From Burkholderiaceae bacterium (GTDB taxonomy: Bacteria > Pseudomonadota > Gammaproteobacteria > Burkholderiales > Burkholderiaceae): DNA of 8,610 nucleotides. Shown here piece after piece: positions 1-5,907 of the stretch (position 1 is the first letter of the stretch; each line of letters begins with the position of its first letter). The translations under genes were made by a program, and so were the position numbers. The notes beneath the pieces were generated by a model. The model had not been told where the DNA came from and ran no database searches. It was given only the letters and a program-made list of their open reading frames with translations. The stretch spans positions 1 to 8,610 of the forward strand of contig JASLEM010000500.1 of the NCBI GenBank assembly GCA_030151165.1, in the 5' to 3' direction.

Positions 1-1053
1 GATCATGAACATCTTGGCGCTGCCGGCGCTGAAGCCGGGCTGGCCCTGGCCAATGTCGTCGTAGACCGCGGAGCCGCCGACCCACAGGCCCGGCACGCCG
101 CGCCAGTTCAGCGCCGCGACGGTGCCGAGCGTGCGCGCGGAGGCGAACTGGCCCTCGCCGTGGATGGCCTGCAGCGGGCCGCGGTCGCGGCCTTCGGTGC
201 TGGAGGCGTCCCACTTCGACAGGTTCGGCGCGGTCGTGACGGCGACGTTCCAGTTCAGGCCGCCGCCCAGGTCGCCCTCGGCGCCGAGGCCGACCTCGCG
301 CCACGTGCTGGGGATGATCTTGGTGTCGACGTCCGGCCGGTAGACGCCGTAGTAGGCGGTCGGCTCGTGGTTCTGGTTCAGCAGGCCGACGGGCATCAGG
401 AACAGGCCGGCGCGGCCCTTGACGCCGTTGTCGAACTCGCGCTCGACCCACAGCTGCTCGACCTCCGACTCGCCGGAGTCGTCCGACGACGTGATGGCGT
501 GTTCCCATTCCCATTCGGCGACCATCTTGGTCCTGTCGTCGAAGCGGTGCTGCATGCCGATGACGGCGCGCTGCACGTCGGTGTTCGTCGCCGAGACCTG
601 CTTTGTCGGGCGGCTGTAGCCGATCTCGCCGTAGCTGGAGACGGTGGTGTTGGCGGCCCAGCCCGCGCGCTGCGTGGAGGCGGCGTTGGCCGCGACGGCC
701 TGCTGCGTGGCCTGGACGGCCTGCGCGTCCTGCTTCACCGCGGCCTGGTCCTGCTGCACGACGGCGGCCTGCGCCTGGAGTTGCGCGCCTTGCTGCTGCA
801 CCTGCGCGGCCTGGGCGTTGACCTGCGTGGCCTGGGCCGCTTGCGCGGCCTCGAGCTTGGCCACCTTGTCGGCGAGCGCCTTGTTCTGCGCCATCAGCGC
901 GTCGATCTTCTTCGCGAGCTCGACGAGCGTCGGGTCGGCTTCGGCGTCCTTCTTCTTCGTGGCGGCGGCGGCGTGGCCGCTCACCGCCAGCATGCAGGCG
1001 AGGCCGGCCGAGGCGAGCGCGGTCGCGAGCGGGTTCAGGCGAGGTTGGTTCAT
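1..1053 (-). CDS. Outer-membrane porin with N-terminal coiled coil (partial, C-terminus beyond left edge)
   Basis: The frame is open from the ATG at 1053 to position 1, giving 351 residues without a stop, so the C-terminus is missing. Residues 1-31 form a signal peptide (hydrophobic core then SGHAAAA). Residues about 42-128 are a Gln/Ala-rich helical stretch with regular hydrophobic spacing, read as a coiled coil. From about residue 136 the sequence alternates polar and aromatic/hydrophobic residues as in beta-barrel strands, with segments such as SYGEIGY, LWVEREF, YYGVYRPDVDTKIIPSTWRE and LNWRGVPGLWVGG. These recall OprO/OprP-like porins, which are outer-membrane diffusion channels; the family call is from memory of such motifs, and the substrate is unknown. 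The gene follows the TIGR03118 lipoprotein gene by 79 bp in the same direction, with no clear promoter or terminator between, so co-transcription is likely. The Shine-Dalgarno sequence is weak; the start was chosen because it gives a clean signal peptide. Confidence 0.82.
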   Translation of the reverse strand, partial: MNQPRLNPLATALASAGLACMLAVSGHAAAATKKKDAEADPTLVELAKKIDALMAQNKALADKVAKLEAAQAAQATQVNAQAAQVQQQGAQLQAQAAVVQQDQAAVKQDAQAVQATQQAVAANAASTQRAGWAANTTVSSYGEIGYSRPTKQVSATNTDVQRAVIGMQHRFDDRTKMVAEWEWEHAITSSDDSGESEVEQLWVEREFDNGVKGRAGLFLMPVGLLNQNHEPTAYYGVYRPDVDTKIIPSTWREVGLGAEGDLGGGLNWNVAVTTAPNLSKWDASSTEGRDRGPLQAIHGEGQFASARTLGTVAALNWRGVPGLWVGGSAVYDDIGQGQPGFSAGSAKMFMI

Positions 1054-1132
1054 GGGAGTTCGTTGTGCGTGTGGATCGGGAGGCGGAGCGCGCACGGGCG
1101 CCCCGGCGGATGCGTGCGGGGGCGTCGGCGGT

Positions 1133-2551
1133 TCAGGGCGCCGTGTAGCGCACGACGCCGAACAGGCCGTCGGCCTCGTCGTTGGGCGCGGACGCGAAGT
1201 ACAGCGCGTTGGCGTCGCCGAGCGTGTCGCCGTTGCCGAAGGTCATGCCCCAGATGCCGGGGATCAGCAGCGGCGAGCCGTCGGGGTTGCGCAGGACGTT
1301 GACCGCGCGGCGCGTCGCCGGGTCGAACGTGGTGATCGAGCCCTGGTTGCTGTCGCCGTCGTAGTCGCCGAAGTTGCCGACCAGCAGCGTGTTCGACTCC
1401 GCGCCGAAGTCCGCCGGCGCCAGGGCGATACCCCACGGGGCATCGAGGTGGCCGCCGTCGTCCCACGTGGCGATCAGCTGGCCGTCGAGGTCGAACTCGG
1501 CGATGCGGCCGGCGCCCGGCGCGTGCACCTCATTGGCCGGCCACGGCGTGCCGACCGGCCTCGCCGGATCCTGCTGCACTTGTGCGTACATCACGAACAG
1601 GCTGCTGCCCACGAGCTGCACGTTCCACGGCACGAAGTCGCCCGCGCGGATGTTGGCGGGGTCGGCCGCGAACGGATTGGCGAAGGCGTGGCCGCCGTTC
1701 AGCGTCGCGGTGATCTCCCGCAGCCGGCCGTCGGCGCCGATCGTCTTGTCGAACACGCGCACGCGGAAGCTCTGCGCGACGCTCGCGATCGCCGCGGGGT
1801 TGTTGCAGGCGGCGCTGGTGTCGCGGCCGAAGTCGGCGGCGTACAGGCGGTCCGAGCCGGGGCTGATCGCCAAGCCGTAGAACTGGCCGCAGTCGGCCGG
1901 GTCGTCGCGGGTGTCGAAGACCTTCACGGCGGTGTCGGCGCGGTCGTAGCCGCTACCGTCGGCGTGCTTGCGCTCCGTCCATGCGTAGATCGCGCCGAAG
2001 TTGGTCGCGAACAGGAACTTGGCGCCGGCGGTGATCGACGACGTGTTCGTGCTGGGCGCGACGGGGGTCTGCGTGATGACGAAGCTGGTGGCGTTGCCGT
2101 TGAAGACGACGCCGGTCGCGTGGTCGTCGGCGATGTCCGGGTGGCCGAGCGCGTCGGTCGGCCAGTCGGGGAACGTGACGGTGTTCGAGGGCAGGGGCGC
2201 GAGGTCCGCGCACAGCTGGCCGGCGGTGGCGCAGGGCGCGACCGTCTTGCCGGCGACGTCGCCCACGTACTCGTAGGTCTTGTCGCCGGCGAGCACCCAG
2301 AAGTGGCCCGCGACGCCGGCGGGGCGGATCGCGATGCCCCAGGCGTCCTGGAACGCCGGCACGGTGCCGAGCGTCGGCGAGTAGGCCGCCGCGTCGTTCG
2401 CGACGAACGGGGTCACCGTGTACGCATTGGCGCGCGTGTGTGCGGAATCCTCCGGGCTGCCGCCACCGCCGCAGCCGGCGAGCGCCAGGACCGCTCCGAT
2501 GGCCAGGGCGACCGGCGCGCGGCGCGCCACGTTGCTGAAGGTGTCGATCAT
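1133..2551 (-). CDS. TIGR03118-family beta-propeller lipoprotein
   Basis: This gene encodes 472 residues. The N-terminus has a basic region, a hydrophobic core and the lipobox LAGC (residues 24-27), followed by Gly residues. This predicts signal peptidase II cleavage, lipidation at Cys27 and probable outer-membrane sorting. The mature part matches what I recall of the uncharacterised TIGR03118 family: an early QDAWGIAIRP segment, TNFGAIYAW, FYGLAISP, a late APWGIALAPADFG, LLVGNFGDYDGD, IPGIWGMTFGNG, then ALYFASAPNDEADGLFG near the C-terminus. The repeated segments suggest a beta-propeller. Many family members end in a PEP-CTERM sorting signal; this one ends at VVRYTAP, has none, and is lipid-anchored instead. 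It has its own promoter with an overlapping Fur-like site just upstream and the porin gene 79 bp downstream. The family's biochemical function is unknown; an envelope binding or accessory role is inference. Confidence 0.85.
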   Translation of the reverse strand: MIDTFSNVARRAPVALAIGAVLALAGCGGGGSPEDSAHTRANAYTVTPFVANDAAAYSPTLGTVPAFQDAWGIAIRPAGVAGHFWVLAGDKTYEYVGDVAGKTVAPCATAGQLCADLAPLPSNTVTFPDWPTDALGHPDIADDHATGVVFNGNATSFVITQTPVAPSTNTSSITAGAKFLFATNFGAIYAWTERKHADGSGYDRADTAVKVFDTRDDPADCGQFYGLAISPGSDRLYAADFGRDTSAACNNPAAIASVAQSFRVRVFDKTIGADGRLREITATLNGGHAFANPFAADPANIRAGDFVPWNVQLVGSSLFVMYAQVQQDPARPVGTPWPANEVHAPGAGRIAEFDLDGQLIATWDDGGHLDAPWGIALAPADFGAESNTLLVGNFGDYDGDSNQGSITTFDPATRRAVNVLRNPDGSPLLIPGIWGMTFGNGDTLGDANALYFASAPNDEADGLFGVVRYTAP

Positions 2552-2572
2552 GTTTGTCTTATGTTTCTAAGG

Positions 2573-2597
2573 AATGCAAATGATAGTAGTTCGCATT
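2573..2597 (-). promoter_or_regulatory. Imperfect Fur-like operator before the lipoprotein gene
   Basis: The stretch is bounded by AATGC and GCATT. Its outer arms AATGCAAAT and GTTCGCATT match as an inverted repeat at 7 of 9 positions. The inner 19-mer at 2579-2597 matches the perfect palindrome at 4298-4316 at 14 of 19 positions, with the right arm nearly identical. It overlaps the -10 and spacer of the promoter for the lipoprotein gene, the placement expected of a repressor site. Assignment to Fur rather than another Fur-family regulator such as Zur is inference. Confidence 0.55.
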
Positions 2598-2608
2598 AAC
2601 GTTGGCAA
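2580..2608 (-). promoter_or_regulatory. Sigma-70-type promoter for the TIGR03118 lipoprotein gene
   Basis: On the minus strand, TTGCCA (2603-2608, 5 of 6 to TTGACA) and TATCAT (2580-2585, 5 of 6 to TATAAT) are separated by exactly 17 bp. Transcription would start near 2573, leaving a leader of roughly 20 nt before the ATG at 2551. The surroundings are AT-rich compared with the rest of the window. The ribosome-binding site is weak. The overlapping Fur-like site suggests derepression under metal limitation. Confidence 0.6.
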
Positions 2609-2683
2609 TGCTTTGGCGGCCGCAACGCAACAAGGTGTCACCGCCCACTGGCGATCGCGGCCTATCCAAGCCTGCCGGGCGCC

Positions 2684-3544
2684 TCAGGATGCGGTGGACA
2701 AGGCCTCGTCGAGGCAGCGCTCGAAGCCGAGCGCGCAGGCCTTGTCGAGCCGCACGCAGCGCAGGCCGGTGCGTGCGCAATGCGTCTCGACCGCGCGGCA
2801 CGCGCCCTGGCAGACGTAGCCCGCCTGCAGGATCACGACGTCGGCGTCGCCGAGGCGGCGTGCGAGGTCGCCGAGGCATTCGGCGCTCGTGCCTTCGACG
2901 TGCGTGAAGCGGCCGCCACGGCGCTCGACCAGCTCGCGGTAGACCGGCACCTGGCGCGCGCGTCCGCCGATGCACAGCACCCGGCCGGCATTCGAGGTCG
3001 GCGGCGCCTCGAGGGGCTGCTCGACCCGCGGCGCGTCGTCCGCGGCAGGCCGCCGGGCCTCGCTCGAGACGCGCAGACCGTCGATCGCGCGCTGCGCCTC
3101 GGCCAGCTCGAACTCCAGCGAGCGGTTGCGGGCGCGCAGGTCGCCGAGGCGCCGCACCAGCGCCTCGTTCGTGAGCCACACCGCGGCGCGTTTCTGCAAG
3201 GCGTCCAGCGCGTCGCGCAGCGACGCCATCTGCGTCTCCTTGACGATGTTGTCGGCGCGGGCCCGCATCAGCGTCGCCTCGAGGCGCTCGTTCTGCACGA
3301 TGCAGTCGTCGCGCCATTGCGTGCACCGCTGCTGCACTCGGCCGAGCTCGCGCGCGAGCATCGCGTTCTCCAGCGTCAGCGATCGCAGCGCGCGGTCGGT
3401 GTCGCGCTGGGGTTGCGGCGAGGCCGCGACGACGACGACGGGGCGCAGGCCGGGCAGCGCGACGTCGCCGGCATGGTCGCAGCGGCGCGTCGGGGGGCGC
3501 GAGCGCCGCAGGCGGCGCGGCGTGGTCGACAGGCGGCGGGTCAT
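2684..3544 (-). CDS. Coiled-coil protein with Cys-rich DUF2325 domain
   Basis: This gene encodes 286 residues, with the start chosen at the ATG at 3544 because GGAG lies 5 nt before it; a start 15 nt upstream (MPGAR) is possible. Residues 1-40 are Arg-rich and probably disordered. Residues about 48-160 are charged, heptad-like helix, read as a long coiled coil. Residues about 188-283 fit DUF2325: VLCIGGRARQVPVYRELVERRGG, then FTHVEG, then DADVVILQAGYVCQGACRAVETHC. The usual HDGG-like motif is changed to HVEG. The domain has eight cysteines (191, 223, 245, 249, 256, 263, 270, 277), the last five exactly seven residues apart. No signal peptide or membrane segment is visible, so it is probably cytoplasmic. 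It starts 46 bp after the membrane-protein gene, suggesting one operon under the 4298-4316 operator. DUF2325 has no settled function that I know; metal or redox sensing is inferred from the cysteines. Confidence 0.8.
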   Translation of the reverse strand: MTRRLSTTPRRLRRSRPPTRRCDHAGDVALPGLRPVVVVAASPQPQRDTDRALRSLTLENAMLARELGRVQQRCTQWRDDCIVQNERLEATLMRARADNIVKETQMASLRDALDALQKRAAVWLTNEALVRRLGDLRARNRSLEFELAEAQRAIDGLRVSSEARRPAADDAPRVEQPLEAPPTSNAGRVLCIGGRARQVPVYRELVERRGGRFTHVEGTSAECLGDLARRLGDADVVILQAGYVCQGACRAVETHCARTGLRCVRLDKACALGFERCLDEALSTAS

Positions 3545-3590
3545 GCGGGCTCCGGGCATCGTGCCGGCGGGGTCGGGCGGGCAGCGCGGC

Positions 3591-4286
3591 TCATGCGTCG
3601 GCGAAGGTCGAGTGACGCGCGCCGGACGGCAGCGCCGGGGAGGGGCGTCGGTGGGCGTCGAGGTCGAGGACGTTGTCGGCGGGTGCCGAGGGCGCACGCG
3701 TGGCATCGCCCGCGAACAGGCGCCGTGCGAGACGCGGCCGCACCACGCGCAGCGCCGCGGCGCAGCCGACGCCCAGCACCAGCCCGTACATCACCATGAA
3801 GCCGCCGTAGCCGAGCACGCCCGCGAGCGGGCGCGCGACGCCGAGGAAGGCGGCGAACAGCCAGGTCGCGGCGCTCATGCCGCCGAGCAGCACGATGGCG
3901 CGCAGTTCGGCGCGATCGGCGATGCGGCGGCCGGTGAGGCGCGGGAACGCGAAGCGGTGCAGCGCGACGCCGTTGAGCGTCAGCAGCGTGACGACGCTCA
4001 GCTTCGCGAGCAGCTTGGGCCGCGACGCCAGGGCCGCGGGCGCGAAGCCGGTGTCGATCCAGGTCAGCGCGAGGCCCGTGGCCCACAGCGCGGCGAGCGA
4101 CCACGCGACGACGCGGGCGGCCCGGGCGAGCAAGGCCGCGTCGATGCGACGGCGGGCGAACAGCGCGAAGTCGCCGAACGCGATCGCGGCCGCCGCGGAC
4201 GCGAAGGCCAGCAGGTGGGCGAAGACCAAGCCGAGCCGGGCGGCGACGAGGGTGTCGAGGTGTGGGAGGGCGTCCGTCGAGGTCAT
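3591..4286 (-). CDS. Five-helix integral membrane protein of unknown function
   Basis: This gene encodes 231 residues. Hydrophobic segments lie at about residues 17-43, 58-77, 92-114, 128-150 and 156-181, predicting five transmembrane helices in the inner membrane. A soluble, Arg/Pro-rich tail follows (about 185-231). Histidines at 24 and 110 lie in predicted helices 1 and 3 and could bind haem or a metal; that is speculation. The general look (His in helix 1, KLLAKLSVVTLLTLNGVALH in helix 3) is loosely like small CopD-type membrane proteins, but I cannot name a family. The frame stays open to an ATG at 4328, but that start would place the operator palindrome inside the coding region; the ATG at 4286, just after the palindrome, is preferred despite a weak Shine-Dalgarno (GAGA). 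It is the first gene after the Fur-like box and precedes the DUF2325 gene by 46 bp. Confidence 0.75.
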   Translation of the reverse strand: MTSTDALPHLDTLVAARLGLVFAHLLAFASAAAAIAFGDFALFARRRIDAALLARAARVVAWSLAALWATGLALTWIDTGFAPAALASRPKLLAKLSVVTLLTLNGVALHRFAFPRLTGRRIADRAELRAIVLLGGMSAATWLFAAFLGVARPLAGVLGYGGFMVMYGLVLGVGCAAALRVVRPRLARRLFAGDATRAPSAPADNVLDLDAHRRPSPALPSGARHSTFADA

Positions 4287-4297
4287 GCTCTCAGTGT

Positions 4298-4316
4298 AAT
4301 GCGAATCATTCGCATT
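4298..4316. promoter_or_regulatory. Perfect 19-bp Fur-box-like palindrome
   Basis: The sequence AATGCGAATCATTCGCATT is a perfect inverted repeat around the central C at 4307. It has the size, symmetry and AATG...CATT ends of the 19-bp Fur operator, in a form familiar from betaproteobacteria. It sits 11 bp before the chosen ATG of the membrane-protein gene (4286), in an AT-rich island inside the 105-bp gap after the thioesterase gene. I could not pick a convincing -35/-10 pair around it. Fur is the likely ligand; Zur or another Fur-family member is not excluded. Confidence 0.8.
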
Positions 4317-4391
4317 CAATAAAGGCATAGACTGTCGAGGGGCGCTGTGCGTCCCGCACCGGATCGATCGCCCGGCGGCGCCCGTGGCGGC

Positions 4392-4886
4392 TTATTCGGC
4401 GTCCGGGCCCTCGCAGCGGATCGCCTCGAAGCGGTCGCGATATTCGCTGCGCAGCACGCGCCGCAGCTCGGCGGACGCGTGGCGCCGGCGCTCGTCGGCG
4501 GTGGCCGGCACGAGCGGCGTCACGGCGACCGGCTTGCGGTCGTCGTCGAGCGCCACCATCGTGAAGAAGCAGCTGTTGGCGTGGCGCACCTTCTGCGTGC
4601 GGATCTCCTCGGCGACCACCTTGATGCCGATCTCCATCGAGCTCTTGCCCGTGTGGTTGACCGAGGCGAGGAAGGTGACGAGCTCGCCGACGTGGATCGG
4701 CTCGCGGAACATCACCTGGTCGACGGACAGCGTCACCACGTAGCGCCCGGCGTAGCGCGCCGCGCAGGCGTAGGCGACCTGGTCGAGCAGCTTCAGGATC
4801 GTGCCGCCGTGGACGTTGCCGGTGAAGTTGGCCATGTCCGGCGTCATCAGCACGGTCATCGACAGTTGGTGTTGCGGGGTGTCCAT
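4392..4886 (-). CDS. Acyl-CoA thioesterase, hotdog fold
   Basis: This gene encodes 164 residues, normal for single-domain hotdog thioesterases of the YciA/cytosolic acyl-CoA hydrolase type. These cytoplasmic enzymes hydrolyse acyl-CoA to free acid and CoA. The family's active-site segment is visible at residues 20-37: NFTGNVHGGTILKLLDQV, with Asn20, the HGG turn on the central helix and the probable catalytic Asp35. Later segments VTLSVDQVMFREPIHVGELV and the GKSSMEIGIKV strand fit the fold. The C-terminal 35 residues are charged and helical. The gene starts 37 bp after the stop of the solute-binding-like gene on the same strand, so the two are probably co-transcribed. Chain-length preference cannot be told from sequence. 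GAAAG lies about 9 nt before the ATG as a modest ribosome-binding site. Confidence 0.9.
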   Translation of the reverse strand: MDTPQHQLSMTVLMTPDMANFTGNVHGGTILKLLDQVAYACAARYAGRYVVTLSVDQVMFREPIHVGELVTFLASVNHTGKSSMEIGIKVVAEEIRTQKVRHANSCFFTMVALDDDRKPVAVTPLVPATADERRRHASAELRRVLRSEYRDRFEAIRCEGPDAE

Positions 4887-4923
4887 GGGTCGCTTTCTGG
4901 AGGCAATCGAAGGAATGCGGGGA

Positions 4924-5682
4924 TCAGGCGTCGGCGCCGGTGGCGGGCGCGACGGAGGCGCCCACGATGCCGTGGCGGCGCAGCGCCTCGGCCACGAAGC
5001 CGTCGGCCTTCATCGCCTCGACGAAGGCGCGCAGCGCGGCGGCCGCGGGCTCGCCGCGGCTCTTGGGCAGGCCCATCGCCTGGCGGATCACCATGAAGCG
5101 GCCGGGCAGCACGCGCAGCGCCGGATCGGCCGCCGCGACCTGCGCGAGCGCCTGCCGGATGCCGCCGGCGACCTCGGCGCCGCCGGCGCGCAGGGTCTCG
5201 ACGACCTCGACCGCCGTCGGCACGCGCACGAACGTCGCGGCCTGGAGCGCGCGCGTCAGGAACAGGTCGTACGCGCTGCCCTGGCCGACCACCACGCGCG
5301 TGCCGGACCGGTCGACCTCGTCGTTGGACTGCAGCGCCGATTCGGCGCGCACGAGGTACGCGCCCTCGATCAGCACGTAGGCGTCGGTGAAACCGATGGC
5401 CGCGCCGCGCAGCGGATCGATCGCGAAGAAGCCGATGTCCGCGGCCTCCGACGCGACCGCGTCGACCGACTTCGTCGCCGCCGTGAACTCGACCAGCTCC
5501 AGCGGCACGCCCAGCCGTTCGGCGAGCGCCTGCGCGAGGTCGACCGACACCCCGCGCGCGCGGCCGGTGCCGGGGTCGGTGCCGGCGAGGATCGGGTTGC
5601 CGAGGTTGATCGACGCGCGCAGGCGCCCGGTCGGGGCGAAGGCCTGGACGAGCGCGGGAGTGGACAGCGGGGTGGTGCTCAT
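4924..5682 (-). CDS. Family-3 solute-binding-like protein lacking a signal peptide
   Basis: This gene encodes 252 residues, the size of a periplasmic amino-acid-type binding protein (SBP_bac_3). The fold pattern is visible: GRLRASINLGNPIL (first strand), GVSVDLAQALAERLGVPLELV, ADIGFFAIDPLRGAAIGFTDAYVLIEGAYLV (hinge and ligand region, residues about 82-111), RVVVGQGSAYDLFL (second lobe), and a closing helix AFVEAMKADGFVAEALRRHGI. No signal peptide is present: the N-terminus MSTTPLSTPALVQAFAPTG has no hydrophobic core. Upstream in frame there is no ATG, GTG or TTG before the stop codon at 5746-5748, so a longer exported form is not possible. No permease or ATPase gene is adjacent. It could be a cytoplasmic ligand-binding protein or a family member exported by another route. 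The downstream neighbour is a thioesterase, 37 bp away. The ligand is unknown. Confidence 0.85.
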   Translation of the reverse strand: MSTTPLSTPALVQAFAPTGRLRASINLGNPILAGTDPGTGRARGVSVDLAQALAERLGVPLELVEFTAATKSVDAVASEAADIGFFAIDPLRGAAIGFTDAYVLIEGAYLVRAESALQSNDEVDRSGTRVVVGQGSAYDLFLTRALQAATFVRVPTAVEVVETLRAGGAEVAGGIRQALAQVAAADPALRVLPGRFMVIRQAMGLPKSRGEPAAAALRAFVEAMKADGFVAEALRRHGIVGASVAPATGADA

Positions 5683-5907
5683 GGGTGGATTCTGATCGAA
5701 GGATGAGCGAATGCACGCAAATCGGTGTGGCGTCGCCGCCGCGCATTACAGGTGAAACGCAAGGCCACCGCGCGCGCCAGAACCAACTAAGCTTCGGCCG
5801 GTCATATACCGGACAGGCCGGCGAAAGAGGCCTGCCGGGCCGCTGTAAGGATGCGGCGGCCTCGAACGACTGACCTTCATCCCATCACCGAAACACGAAA
5901 GCCCGAC
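5683..5907. other. Divergent intergenic region with nested inverted repeats before msrB
   Basis: This 225-bp gap separates the minus-strand solute-binding-like gene from plus-strand msrB. It contains CCGGT-catat-ACCGG (5798-5812), CAGGCC-9 nt-GGCCTG (5814-5834, extendable by CGG/CCG with a bulged A), and GCCGC-9 nt-GCGGC (5839-5857). The first two share bases 5810-5812, so their full forms exclude each other. None is followed by a U-run, so they are not terminators. GTAAGG (5845-5850) and CGAA (5863-5866) resemble halves of some ECF-sigma promoters, but the 12-bp spacer is short. No good sigma-70 promoter was found for either gene. Confidence 0.4.

Noticed and set aside
2559..3326. Minus-strand frame overlapping the DUF2325 gene
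   Set aside because: Arg/Ala-rich sequence in a different frame from the coiled coil and DUF2325 motifs, and it would end inside the lipoprotein gene's promoter.
160..4322. Long plus-strand open frames (for example 160-1302, 644-2599, 2780-3799, 2970-4322)
   Set aside because: They lie antisense to well-supported minus-strand genes, give Arg/Ala/Gly- or Cys/Ala-rich sequence without domain motifs, and are what third-position GC bias produces on the opposite strand.
4287..4328. Longer start for the membrane protein at the ATG at 4328
   Set aside because: It would make the perfect operator palindrome code for the N-terminus; the ATG at 4286 leaves the operator in the intergenic region.
4347..4359. 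Hairpin GTGCG-TCC-CGCAC after the thioesterase gene
   Set aside because: Only 5 bp with a 3-nt loop and no U-run on either strand, so it is not supported as a terminator.
4347..5706. Plus-strand open frames at 4347-5096 and 4801-5706
   Set aside because: Antisense to the thioesterase and solute-binding-like genes, with low-complexity Arg/Ala content and no recognisable motifs.
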